Shown in pieces: positions 53,052-63,019 of a stretch of DNA of 64,000 nucleotides. How positions within the stretch are numbered: position 1 is the stretch's first letter; each line of letters opens with the position of its first letter. A program made the translations under genes and the position numbers. The stretch is from Syngnathus acus (taxonomy: Eukaryota; Chordata; Actinopteri; Syngnathiformes; Syngnathidae): contig NC_051108.1 of the NCBI RefSeq assembly GCF_901709675.1, forward strand, positions 6,539,131 through 6,603,130. The letters are read 5' to 3'. The notes under the pieces were generated by a model. That model worked only from the letters and a program-made list of their open reading frames with translations, did not search any database and was not told where the DNA came from.

Positions 53052-53181
53052 CCAGAAAGCGAAAAGCCTGCCACAGTTTGTCTTCAGCAACAGATGCTTC
53101 TACTTTGAGCTCGTCCACCTGCCGGTGGAGTCGAAGCACCTGTGGCTCGAGCCAAACTGTGGCAGGCTCTTCACTTTCTGG
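53052..53181 (+). repeat. Long inverted repeat (hairpin) inside an exon-like block
   Basis: The 29 bases at 53052-53080 are the reverse complement of 53153-53181 at 27 of 29 positions (core GCCTGCCACAGTTTG against CAAACTGTGGCAGGC). The inner part pairs further, less perfectly: CAGATGCTTC with GAAGCACCTG, and GTCCACC with GGTGGA. The whole could form one imperfect stem of about 60 bp with a tiny loop at CTGCC. It lies in the block starting 53031. Confidence 0.8.
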
Positions 53182-53790
53182 ACTTGGACTGTTACAGGTG
53201 GACCTACAAGGTGAAATGAGACATTCCTGGTATGCTACTTGCCAAAAGCTTCAAGTTGACGTTTTGGCAGATCTACAAGTCTTTTGGGTCTGCACCTCCT
53301 TGCTGCCTGAAAAGCCCTCTGCTGGTAAGAGAAGGAAAGTACATTTCATTCCAGCCACCATGTTCCAAAAGTTGAATGACTGTTTGTTTTGTTTGTTTTC
53401 TGTCCAGTGTGGTGCACCATGGAGTACCTGCTTGCAGCGGAGGCTGAGGACCAGAGCGCAGTCGCATGCTAGCAACATGCTTTTTCGTGTTGCTTCCTCA
53501 TCTCCAAGGCAACCTGAGAAGTGGGCAACATTTGCACTTGGGTGGTATGCTCTTTAAATGCTAATCATTGCACAATCCCAATGACAACTTTGTCCCAAAT
53601 TCTTTTTTTCTATTTTGACAGGCAGCAAGGAATAAGCTCAGCTTCCTGGTCATGCAACTCTCAACACTTGGTGCCATGAACAATTCTTTCACACTGGTAA
53701 GTTTCATGCCAAAACATTTTCTGCACAAAATATTGACTTAACTTTTGACTTGCAAATCTTTTTGTCTTAGGTCCAAGCACGGAGTCCTCA

Positions 53791-54023
53791 CCACTCGTCC
53801 CACTGGCCGACCACTTCACCACTCGTCCCACTGGCCGACCACTTCACCACTCGGCCCACTGGCCGACCACTTCACCACTCGGCCCACTGGCCGACCACTT
53901 CAGCACTCGGCCCGCTGGCCGACCACTTCACCACTCGTCCCGCTGGCCGACCACTTCACCACTCGTCCCGCTGGCCGACCACTTCACCACTTGTCCCGCT
54001 GGCCGACCACTTCACCACTCGTC
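53791..54023 (+). repeat. 28-bp minisatellite, 8 copies
   Basis: Eight units of exactly 28 bp (CCACTCGTCCCACTGGCCGA plus CCACTTCA) run from 53791 to 54014, with a 9-bp partial ninth. Units differ at few sites (GTCCCACT, GGCCCACT, GGCCCGCT, GTCCCGCT), which gives a clear order of variants. Because 28 is not a multiple of 3, its open frame cycles through three peptides and is unlikely to be coding. Confidence 0.95.
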
Positions 54024-54081
54024 TACGAGCAGACTGCAATCCAACTTGTAACTTTTTTGCGACTGAATGTTTACTCTGGAA

Positions 54082-54087
54082 AATAAA
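54082..54087 (+). terminator. Putative polyadenylation signal of the non-coding unit
   Basis: AATAAA follows the minisatellite in the last exon-like block. Confidence 0.45.
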
Positions 54088-54469
54088 GTTTGATTACAAA
54101 GAACACAAACTCTCACTACATTTTCAAACACATCACAAAAATCAAACTTTAAAAATATCCTATACTAAAATCAACAACTTTTTTTTCAAATTTTTATTTT
54201 CTGTGTCCATGGCAGTGACAGCAGGGCAACGCTCACATCGAGACTGAAAACTGCCTTCCAAATAAGTGCCATTGCACCAACCACCAAGCATGAGGAACTT
54301 TAAATGAGTGAAGCAAATCTGCTCTTAAAAACACAAAGACTGGCATTCCAGTTGATTAATTTATTGGACAGAAAAGCAGTTTAAAACATTTGAGCAGTCG
54401 ATGTTTGTGTGGGACGAATTTAGTTGCTCACAAACATTGATGACAGGCCTTGCATGGAAGCAGCTTAAG

Positions 54470-55103
54470 TGTTTGATGAGCTCAAGTGAGATGTCACTTA
54501 CTTCTAATGATGACACAAGCGCCACCAGGAGGAAGGTGAGCACATGCAAACAGCTGACATCTGAGACAAAAACTAAGTGCCAGGTACTGCACAGTACCAT
54601 CAGCACACACTTTTGGACAAGTTTTTCCATGACACTGACACCAAGTGAGTTAAATATTAATCAAATGTATATTTCTGTCTAACTTGGTTTGCATCAATGT
54701 CATTAAAAACATGTCATCTGTTTGATGATGAAGTTGAGCAGTACCTGGCACTTAGGTTTTGGCCCAGTCAGACAAAGTGCCAGGTATCGCATAACATCTT
54801 CATCACACACTTTTGGGGGTGTTTTTCAATGACACTGATGCAAACCAAGTTGGTTAAATATTAATCAAATATATATTTCTGACTAACCTGGTTTGCATCA
54901 ATGTCATTAAAAACACGTCTAGAGGTGTCTGATGATGAAGTTGTGCAGTACCTGGCACTTAGGTTTTGGCCCAGTCAGACATCACATCTCTCACTGGGAC
55001 AAAACCTAAGTGCCAGGTATTGCATAACATCTTCATCACACACTTTTGGGGGTGTTTTTCAGTTACACTGATGCAAACCAAGTTGGTTGAATATTAATCA
55101 AAT
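54470..55103. repeat. Tandem foldback units with embedded hairpins
   Basis: The word TATTAATCAAAT recurs at 54655 and 54859, with ATATTAATCAAAT ending at 55103, marking units of about 204 and 233 bp. Each unit has inverted arms (TTGCATCAATGTCATT against AATGACACTGATGCAA). Inside the last complete unit, 54933-54974 and 54993-55038 pair almost perfectly around CCTGGCACTTAGGTTTTG / CAAAACCTAAGTGCCAGG, leaving an 18-nt loop. In the middle unit the 3' arm is shortened; the left unit is degenerate. The array ends where the next element begins. Confidence 0.75.
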
Positions 55104-56390
55104 ACCGTAATTTTTGGACTATAAGTCGCGTTTTTTTTCATAGTTTGGGTGGGGGGGCGACTTATACTGAGGAGCGACTTATGTGAATTTTTGCAAAAAT
55201 TTTCTAAAAAAAAAAAAAGTGAAACCACAATAAACGAACCGCGATGTAGCAAGGGATTACTGTAATTTGAATTTCAAGTGATGTCAGCAGCGCAGCGCAG
55301 CGCGGCGCGGCGGTTGTTTACAAAAAGGACAAAGATTGATCACGGGATGACGAAGATGACAAGGGCCCCACGTACTACCGGCATCATTAGCGGCTTTGTT
55401 TGTAAGTGACACGGAGGATGAAGAGTTTGGAGGATTTAATGATTTGGAGTGACACAGAAGGTTTGAAAAACTATTATGGCTTTTACGCACGCCCGGTCCT
55501 ACTCTACGGAGCTCTCTTTAACCTCCGTGGATGGAAGTCTGGGGCCGGCGCTCGGCCGGGTGGCTGTCCAGGGACGGTGGATCGGGCTCGGACATGGCTT
55601 TTACGCACGCCCGGTCCTACTCTACGGAGCTCTCTTTCACCTTCGTGGATGGAAGTCGGCGCCGGTGCTTGGGGCCGTGTGGCGGTTAACTATTTATGTT
55701 ATAGTTATTTGATATATTTTATTTCGTGTAGCAACTTGTATATGTTTTTATCGTTACAGTTCAGTAGTTATTGGCTCGTTGAACTCTTGTTTTGTTAAAT
55801 AAAGAGCCGTTTACCAAACCCACGTCTTTCCTTGTACTTTGTTAACGCTACAATATAGTTATACACTAGATCTGTGGAACGACGAGGCTGACGTCAGGGC
55901 GCACGCGCGGCGTTGTTGACAAAGGACGAGGAATTTGAACGATGGATTTAATGATTTGGAGTGACACAGATGGTTTGATAATATTATTGCTTATATAATA
56001 GTTATTTGAAATATAATTTATATATCGTTATATGGGCCTGTGGAATATTTTGAAGTGCAAACGCCGTCAGCGGCGCGCACCCATTGTTGACAAAGGACGA
56101 TCGATGGATTTAATGAATTGGAGGGACACATATGGTTTTATAAACGTGTTATTTATGTAATAGTTTTTTGAATAACTCTGAATGTTACGTCAGGCCCGTT
56201 CTCAGCTCTTCGTTTGTGTTTATGTCACGTTAGCATACCTATCGTTTTGCCTGTTGTTGCTCGTTCATGTCTGTTCTTGGTGTTGGATTTTGTCGAATAA
56301 ATTTCCCCCAAAATGCGACTTACACTCCGGAGCGACTTATATATGTTTTTTTTTCACGTTATTGTGCATTTCATGGCTAAAACAAACTAA
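55104..56390 (+). mobile_element. Expanded copy of the fish 'ACTATAAGTCGC' DNA-transposon-like repeat, right end lost
   Basis: It begins CCGTAATTTTTGGACTATAA, then GTCGCG, GGGGCGACTTATACTGAGGA and GCGACTTATGTG. Near the right it shows GTTGGATTTTGTCGAATAAA, ATTTCCCCCAAAATGCGACTT and GAGCGACTTATATATG. This is the order I remember for an abundant teleost non-autonomous repeat. The final terminus, which should mirror the start, is missing. The module GATTTAATGATTTGGAGTGA, with ACACAGA and GGTTTGA after it, occurs three times (about 55434, 55938, 56106), so the interior has been multiplied. Class is not certain. Confidence 0.7.
55476..55711 (+). repeat. 118-bp tandem duplication inside the expanded element
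   Basis: A segment starting ATGGCTTTTACGCACGCCCG at 55476 recurs at 55594, exactly 118 bp on. The first roughly 60 bp are nearly identical; similarity then fades. Confidence 0.85.
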
Positions 56391-57628
56391 ACAAACTAAC
56401 TAGCTCCTGCGAGCCAATTTGGTGTTTTTTTAAATTAATTTGTTCTTTTTTGTTAAACTATTTCCTTGGCAGCTATTTTTAACACTATATTTAACATCGA
56501 ATATTACACTATCAAGACCGAAACAGTAATAGAATCCTCAACTATAGAGGATGACCACAACTTCTGAAACTAATGGCCGATCTGCTGTTACCCAATACCT
56601 AATTCACCTGGCAACCGTCGAATAACTCAGAGCACAACATTATCTTTACAAAATAATAGACTGTACCGGTGTTTTGGCCTTCTCTAGTCACTGAATGCAT
56701 AATACTACATAGTATAAAAAAAAAAAAAAAGAAACGCAACATGCAGTACCTTTCGAAAATATGTTGGCGTCGTGATGTGCAGGTAGATTACCAGCAGCCG
56801 ATGTGGAGCCTCCACTCTTGCAGTTTGGACATCAACTTTTGCGTGGAAAACATACAAAACAACATGCAGGTCAAACGCTTTACTTGATTAAGGTTTGATC
56901 GACAGCCGTGTGCTAGTTGTGGGCGTGCTCATTGACAAGCCAACTTTGTTGATATTGTTCTACGATAGCTTGCGAGCAACATACAAACTCGAGGAGCTCG
57001 TGTCGTAATGATGCTCCTACATATTTAGATGCAAACGGCAAATAAAGAGCTTGAAAATGTTTGCAATACGCACTCAAAACACAGCAATAGTAACAGGTGT
57101 TGAGCTGCACGGTAAACTGGCGTGCTTACGGTAAACGAGAAAGCTCAATTCAAAAGGAACCAAGTGCGTTTGACAACCCGCAGAAAAGTGAAATCACTCT
57201 TCGGACACCACCACATTGTGTTATTAAGGGAAATATTTGCTCTAAAACGGATTGTCAAAGGCATCACTTTGAGACTTGTACTAAATGGATTGCCTATCAG
57301 TCGCAAGAATGCTGTTCAACTATCAAGTACATATGTGCTTATAGTTAACATATGTTACGTAATTTATCCTCCATGTTAAATCTCAAGTTCATGGTTAAAA
57401 TGACAATAATTCGGACTGTATTTATTAAAATTGTACTCATCGCTTCAATATTTACGACAGCCAATCATTTATCCCGTTTCTGTTACGTCACTTGCTGCTC
57501 ACTGTTTATATGTCCTCTTTCGTCTCACGTGACTTATAGTGAACACCAGTGCGCATGACCGAATGTCTGATTTGCACATGCGTCGTACACAACATCCGGG
57601 ACCTTTGATAAGAATGAACGGCGACTTT
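56391..57628. other. Intergenic DNA upstream of wdr20
   Basis: No gene recognised. AT-rich with a poly-A run at 56717-56731. The last 100 bp form the wdr20 promoter, which is TATA-less as far as I can see. Confidence 0.5.
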
Positions 57629-57640
57629 CAAGATGGCGGC
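57629..57640 (+). promoter_or_regulatory. YY1-type element overlapping the wdr20 start codon
   Basis: CAAGATGGCGGC matches the YY1 consensus, and its ATG is the wdr20 initiator. This overlap is typical of TATA-less housekeeping promoters with short 5' UTRs. Confidence 0.6.
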
Positions 57641-60325
57641 GGAGGGAGGAGGGAAGGAGACGAACGAGATTAAAACGCAATTCACAACCCGGGAAGGCGT
57701 CTACAAACTCCTAACGCACTCCGAGTACAGCCGCCCGAACCGGGTGCCCTTCAATTCGCAGGGTTCCAACCCCGTCAGGGTCTCTTTCGTCAACGTCAAC
57801 GATCAGTCGGGCAACGGCGACAGGATCTGCTTCAATGTGGGCCGGGAGCTCTACTTTTATATCTACAAAGGTGTGAGAAAGGTAAACAACGTTGACAGTC
57901 GTCGTCGGGTACGCGTTTGTTCGGTAGAAGCCGCACCTGATCGGCGTGTCTGTCCACCCCTAGTGTCGACCCACCGGGCTCGTGTCGCAGATTGTCCGAA
58001 CGAGGCCATGAAGCATCCAAATATGTTTGACGCTAATTAGCTTCGCCAGCTAATATAATCGCCACAGTTGTTTAGCACTTCAGGTGAACTCGTCTCTCTG
58101 TGGTACTTTGATACAATTTCTGAGTGACCGCAAATGGGTTGTTTACCTTTGACGTGTTTGAAGGAATGAGACGACAACATAATGTAAATGCCTAAAGTCA
58201 GGTGTATCAACTTTTGAGGTCAAAGGTGTGAGTGATTGCTGTAGTGACGTCACGCTGCTTTCGTGACACCTCAGTTGCATGTGACAAAGTTTGTTTGTAC
58301 TGGACCTAATGATAAAACCTTTTGCCTACTCTACTGCTCAGCAGGGCTCAAACTTTGTACTCTAAAGAAATCCAATTTCTTGTTTTCAGGCTGCCGATCT
58401 GAGCAAGCCTGTAGACAAGCGGATATACAAAGGCACGCAGCCCACGTGCCATGACTTCAACCCTCTCACGGCCACCGCTGAGAGCGTCTCACTGCTGGTG
58501 GGCTTCTCGGCGGGCCAAGTGCAGCTTATTGACCCAATCAAAAAAGAGACTAGCAAGCTCTTCAATGAAGAGGTGCGTAATCGTCCAATGAAATCCTTGT
58601 ACGGCCTCACCACGCGCAAAGATTAAAAAATATTTTGCTGTCGTGTTAATCATCCATGCTCTTTTCCCTTCCCAGAGGCTAATCGACAAGTCGCGCGTGA
58701 CCTGCGTGCGATGGGTCCCGGGTTCTGAGAGCCTCTTCTTGGTGGCCCATTCGAGTGGCGCCATGTACCTCTACAATGTGGAGAACACGTGCGGCACGGC
58801 GGCGCCCCACTACCAGCTCCTCAAGCAGGGTGACAACTACGCTGTGCACACCTGCAAGAGCAAGTCGGGGCGCAACCCGTTACTGCGGTGGACGGTGGGC
58901 GACGGGGCGCTCAATGAGTTCGCCTTCTCCCCGGACGGTAAGTTCCTGGCGTGCGCCAGCCAGGACGGGTACCTGCGGGTGTTCGGCTTCGACGCTGCCG
59001 AACTGCACGGCACCATGAAGAGCTACTTTGGCGGCTTGCTTTGCGTGTGCTGGAGCCCAGACGGGCGCTACATCGTGGCGGGTGGGGAGGACGACCTGGT
59101 GACGGTGTGGTCGTTCTCGGACTGCAGGGTGATCGCGCGGGGACACGGACACAAGTCGTGGGTGAGCGTGGTGGCCTTCGACCACTGCACCACCAGCGTG
59201 GAGGACGGCATCGGCAGCGACCCCCCCGCCGAGTTTAGCGGCAGCGATGAGGACTTTTATGAGCATATTCACTTTAGCGCTGGAAGAGATCGGGCCAACA
59301 GCGCCCACTCCCGACTTTCCAAGAGGAACTCTACCGACAGTCGGCCCGTAAGCGTGACGTACCGATTTGGGTCCGTCGGCCAGGACACCCAGCTGTGTCT
59401 GTGGGACCTGACTGAGGACATACTCTTCCCTCACCTCCCTTTGTCTCGCACCAGGACTCACACTAACGTCATGAATGCCTCAAGCCCCTTGGGCAGCGCA
59501 GCAAACACTATTTTCACTTCTGGCACCAACGGCAAAGACAGTGCTAGCAATAGCAGCACCGGCGGCAACACGCCAAACTCCCTCCCGGGGACGCTGCCTC
59601 GGTCCAACAGCTTACCGCAATCCTCCAACCCAGCCGGCGGAGGCGGCAGCACACCTAACAGTCACACAGGCAGCAGCAGCAGCAGTAGTAGCACCGCTGC
59701 AGTACCCGCCAAGGGCGGCGGCAGTATCATCGACAACGCCCTGATCGCCGCCGGCGTGGGCAAGTTCGCCACGCTATCGCTGCACGAGGCACGCAAGGAA
59801 CGGCCGGAAAAGGAGCACAAGCGCATGCACAGCGCCGGCCACATTGGCAGCAAGAGCGGCGACAAGCTCAGCCAGCTTGGCCCCTTGCGGCCGCCGGGGA
59901 CCATAGGTGACACGGCCAAGACGCTGGGCACGACGCTGTGTCCGCACATGGAGGAGGTGCCGCTGCTGGAGCCGCTGGTGTGCAAGAAGATCGCCCACGA
60001 GAGACTGACTGTGTTGATCTTCCTGGAGGACTGTCTGGTCACAGCCTGTCAGGAGGGCTTCGTTTGCACGTGGGCCAGGCCCGGCAAAGTGGTGAGTAAC
60101 GGCCACGTGACGTCATGTAATGCGCCTTTCTTTTAGCCAGTCTACTGCAAAAAACAGTTTGCTAGCTTAATGCTAACACATAATGTAGAACGCATTCTTA
60201 GACTCGATTATTCTCATGTTTGCTTTTTCTCACGGCCTCCGTTTTGTCTGCGGTGTGACTCTCCACAGGGACTGCTCTCATCTCAAAACAACCCTGCCAG
60301 CTCCCCCAGCGGAACCGTTGTATAG
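57633..60325 (+). CDS. wdr20: wdr20, WD repeat-containing protein 20 (USP12/USP46 cofactor)
   Basis: Exons 57633-57881, 58390-58572, 58676-60091 and 60269-60325 are all GT-AG and phase 0, giving 634 aa. The N-terminus (EGGGKE, NEIKTQFTTREG, YSRPNRVPFNSQGSNPVRVS, DQSGNGDR) and the body (FNEERLIDKSRVTC, GSESLFLVAHSSG, AFSPDGKFLACASQDGYLRV, CWSPDGRYIVAGGEDDLVTV) are unmistakable WDR20. Family knowledge: WDR20 binds and activates the USP12-UAF1 and USP46-UAF1 deubiquitinases through its beta-propeller. WD-repeat blades flank a Ser/Gly/Asn-rich loop at about residues 415-495 that is longer than in human (569 aa). The small last exon encodes GLLSSQNNPASSPSGTVV; reading through its donor would instead give a short frame ending at 60136. 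The gene is convergent with mgat2. I cannot tell whether it is the a or b teleost copy. Confidence 0.95.
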
Positions 60326-61000
60326 CGCCCCCTACAGCCGACCACAGTGGCAGTGCTGTTTGACAAAGGAGCTTTAAGGTTTGTTTTTGGGGTTTTTTCA
60401 AAGGAAGGGCTGACTGGTTCACTGTTCATGTGAGGGTGGCTGCTGTCTTGCCTGCGTTCTTCTCTGAGTGTTCTTCCCATTTCTTTACATGATGTATCAG
60501 GCCTCGGAAAGGGAAAAATATTTTTCAAGTGGCTGCATATCCTCTGCGAATGGAGGTCGTACTTCCTTAAATTACTCAAAGTGTATTTGCACAAATTTGG
60601 CAGCCCATGCTCCCTGGTGTGACTTTTTTTTTTTTTTTTTTTAAATCTTAACATGAGCAGGTTTTGGAAGCACTTGGCTTGTCGGCACCCTTTGTCTCCC
60701 ATGTCTGATGCTGCAATCATATTTTTATTATTTAGGAAAACAATGTTTGCACTTAACAGTTTGTTGTTTCAAGGAGGGCGGATGTACTTTTTTTTGGAGT
60801 GTTCAATAGAATTAAAAGCCTTTGTACTTATTGGTTTAATATGGTTTTCCACGACACGGGCTATGTATTATATGTAAATATTGTAATGCAATGATTTATG
60901 GAGATTATTAATAGTTTAAAAAGCCTTTCTTTTTTTCTTTAGAAAAAAAATAGAACTATTTCTAATACAGAAAATCTAATATTAAAATGAATCTTGAATA
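60326..61000 (+). other. wdr20: wdr20 3' UTR (approximate)
   Basis: AT-rich sequence follows the stop codon, with a T18 run at about 60625-60642. ATTAAA at 60981-60986 is a possible polyadenylation signal. The end is not fixed by sequence alone. Confidence 0.4.
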
Positions 61001-61516
61001 TGCAGATTTTTTTTTCTTTTTTTCATTGTACCTAAAGAGAATTCAGGTGTATTTTTTCTTAACGCAACATTTGGTATAGGAAACGCTTTTATCTAACAAC
61101 TAAGCGGTGTGAACGCAATTGTTCAGCCATCATTCGGAGCTCAGGTAAAACCGCAGGAACGCGTGCTGGCCTATAGTGTGAATCGACTCCCACCCTAACA
61201 TGTCTGAGCAGCGTGGATATGATGACGATGACTATTTTTTTAAAACACTTTGTTGATTCCTGCTAGAGCCGGAGGGTGCTTGAGGATATTTTTCCTCCAA
61301 CAAGGAGAAAGCCTGAGGGTTAGAACAGCAGAAGCCTTTTTCCTCACATTTGACGCCTATTAAACAGTGTGACAGACTATAACCATGACTCTCTGACTCT
61401 ATTCTTTGAAGAAAAAAATATAAAATACACATACTCTCACAAGTTTGATACATATTGTTTTCCCCTTGTTTTTTTAAAACTTGATTTTTCATGAGCCAAA
61501 AATCCCAACATTCATC
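61001..61516. other. Convergent intergenic space between wdr20 and mgat2
   Basis: AT-rich DNA without recognised features, probably shared between the 3' ends of the two convergent genes. Confidence 0.4.
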
Positions 61517-61522
61517 TTTATT
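61517..61522 (-). terminator. Putative mgat2 polyadenylation signal
   Basis: TTTATT on the plus strand is AATAAA for mgat2, about 127 bp beyond its stop codon. Confidence 0.4.
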
Positions 61523-61648
61523 TTCTTTAACAGTCCAGTGAAACAGGCAATATGAAGAATAGTCCATAAAGATTTTAATTTGAAAAGACTTTCTTCTTGA
61601 TAGGATGCAAAAGAGACACAAGAAAACGGAATATAGTAGCAATAAATG

Positions 61649-63019
61649 TCACTGTAATCGCACGTAGCTCTTGCAGAGTTCGTGATCCCTGATGTCCCCC
61701 CAGCCCCCGTTCTTGACACGCGGGGCCGCCCTTCCGGCTCCGTTCGGTAGTCTCTTGGTGATCAAGAGCTTCTCGGGGAACAGCTGGCTGCCGCTGCTCT
61801 GCAAGATGTTCTCGAACTTGGTCTTCTGGCTCGCCGGCATGCAGGCGGCCTTCTTGTGGTGCATGCCGCAGTCACCGGCGTGAAAGATGCGCGGCGCCTC
61901 GCTCACCATCACCTTCCAGTAGGACGGCAAGCAAGAGGAGGTGAGGTGCTGCAGGGACCAGTCCCAGTTGTAGTCGTCGTAGGTGCAGAACGCGTCTGTG
62001 CAGCCGAGCAGATTCCGGTAAGTGTCCCGACTCATGACCATGCCCATGTTGTGCTCTGTGGACTTCCAGGCTTTCACCTCCACCTTGTTGGCTTTGCTGG
62101 AGTAGCCGATGTGGCTGTAGCTCCCCAGCGACAGGATGTCGCAGTCGCCACACTGCTCCTCTTTCAGCGCCGACATCATCTTCAGTAGGTGGATAAAGTC
62201 CGGAGACAGGAAGTGGTCCTCCTCGATCAGCAGCACTAGACCTCTGTGGTCCCGGAGGACGTGCACTCTGTCCCACGTAAAGTGTAACTTCCACCACCAG
62301 TGGTGCTTGGTTTGGGAGAACTTGGCCTCGCGGTAGTGCCCGAACGAGTCTGGGTACTCCGCATTGAGGCACCCCAACTTTAAGGCCTCCTTTTTGGGAA
62401 TGTCCCTTGGACAGTCCCTCGGGTCGTTGCTGGGAAACTCCTGCGGGTACAGCTGCATGCTGAACGGGAAGAAAATCTGCAGGACCTGGCAGAAATCCAC
62501 CGAGTTGACCACATTGTTAATCTCGGGGGACCAGTAGTCGTGGCTGAATATCAGCAGTATGCTTTCCACGCCGCGGGCCTTGCGCAAGCTGTCCACCAGC
62601 AGCTTCAAGTATTCCGGTCGGTTGTGGACCTGGATCACTACGACCAGGTCGTCCTTCTGCCGCGCCGCCTTAAACTTCTCCTCGTTTCTTATCGTCTGGT
62701 CAAAGTTGAGTTGGAAAACGATGGCGCGGTAGACTAGAGTGGTGTTATCCACAGCGACCTTGCCCTTGATTTCTTTTTCTTTTGTTTTTTCCAGGTGCGT
62801 CTGGTTCAGAGGCGCAACAGGAGCCCGGCTCACGGCGGGAATTACTAGCAAAGGGCTATGGCCGTCAAGGCTGTTTCTGGTGCTAATGCCGCCGCTACTC
62901 TTTGCCTTCGGGAACGGCTCAATCTTCTTCTGCCGTCCGCTGGTCCACAACGCCAGTCCGCAAATGACAACCACCACAGTCAGTATCACCACCTTTCTCT
63001 TGTAGATCCGGAATCTCAT
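61649..63019 (-). CDS. mgat2: mgat2, alpha-1,6-mannosyl-glycoprotein 2-beta-N-acetylglucosaminyltransferase (GnT-II)
   Basis: An uninterrupted 456-aa frame; the vertebrate MGAT2 coding region is intronless. The protein starts MRFRIYKRKV, followed by a type II signal anchor at about residues 10-27. A variable stem holds sequons NQT (72-74) and NTT (92-94). The GT16 catalytic domain follows: LNFDQT, VHNRPEYL, PRDCPRD, YPDSFGHYREAKFSQTKHHW, the metal-binding EEDH at 266-269, STEHNMG, FCTYDDYNWDWSLQ, FHAGDCGMHHKK (379-390) and the C-terminus NGGWGDIRDHELCKSY. GnT-II adds the second-branch GlcNAc in the medial Golgi, converting hybrid to complex N-glycans. Human loss causes CDG-IIa. No defect is seen. 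It is divergent from rps29; the two genes lie near each other in human 14q21. Confidence 0.97.
   Translation of the reverse strand: MRFRIYKRKVVILTVVVVICGLALWTSGRQKKIEPFPKAKSSGGISTRNSLDGHSPLLVIPAVSRAPVAPLNQTHLEKTKEKEIKGKVAVDNTTLVYRAIVFQLNFDQTIRNEEKFKAARQKDDLVVVIQVHNRPEYLKLLVDSLRKARGVESILLIFSHDYWSPEINNVVNSVDFCQVLQIFFPFSMQLYPQEFPSNDPRDCPRDIPKKEALKLGCLNAEYPDSFGHYREAKFSQTKHHWWWKLHFTWDRVHVLRDHRGLVLLIEEDHFLSPDFIHLLKMMSALKEEQCGDCDILSLGSYSHIGYSSKANKVEVKAWKSTEHNMGMVMSRDTYRNLLGCTDAFCTYDDYNWDWSLQHLTSSCLPSYWKVMVSEAPRIFHAGDCGMHHKKAACMPASQKTKFENILQSSGSQLFPEKLLITKRLPNGAGRAAPRVKNGGWGDIRDHELCKSYVRLQ

Larger units (their letters stand above)
50737..54105 (+). ncRNA. Putative spliced long non-coding transcription unit
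   Basis: Downstream of the CRE/TATA promoter come many exon-like blocks with good signals. Exon 1 is about 50737-50808 (AAG|GTGAGT) and exon 2 is 50865-50982 (AAG|GTAAGA). Acceptor-led blocks begin at 51070, 51182, 51308, 51454, 51710, 52854, 53031, 53408, 53622 and 53771; donors are visible at 53325 and 53697. The last block ends with AATAAA at 54082-54087. The first ATG in exon 1 gives six codons, and the best exon 2-3 frame gives 31 codons starting MQARKGALALAV. I recognise no conserved protein, so I call it non-coding. The exact exon chain cannot be fixed without RNA data. One exon is a long hairpin and the last holds a minisatellite. Confidence 0.45.

Noticed and set aside
53745-54086. 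113-aa open frame with repeated RPTGRPLHH-like units
   Set aside because: It follows the 28-bp minisatellite; the frame rotates every unit and there is no conserved flank.
54505-54570. Possible C/D-box snoRNA (ATGATGA at 54505 and CTGA near 54553 and 54562)
   Set aside because: There are no convincing terminal stem or C'/D' boxes, and the segment belongs to the tandem foldback array.
58880-59461. 193-aa minus-strand open frame opposite wdr20
   Set aside because: It is a shadow of the large GC-rich wdr20 exon; composition and lack of family resemblance argue against a gene.
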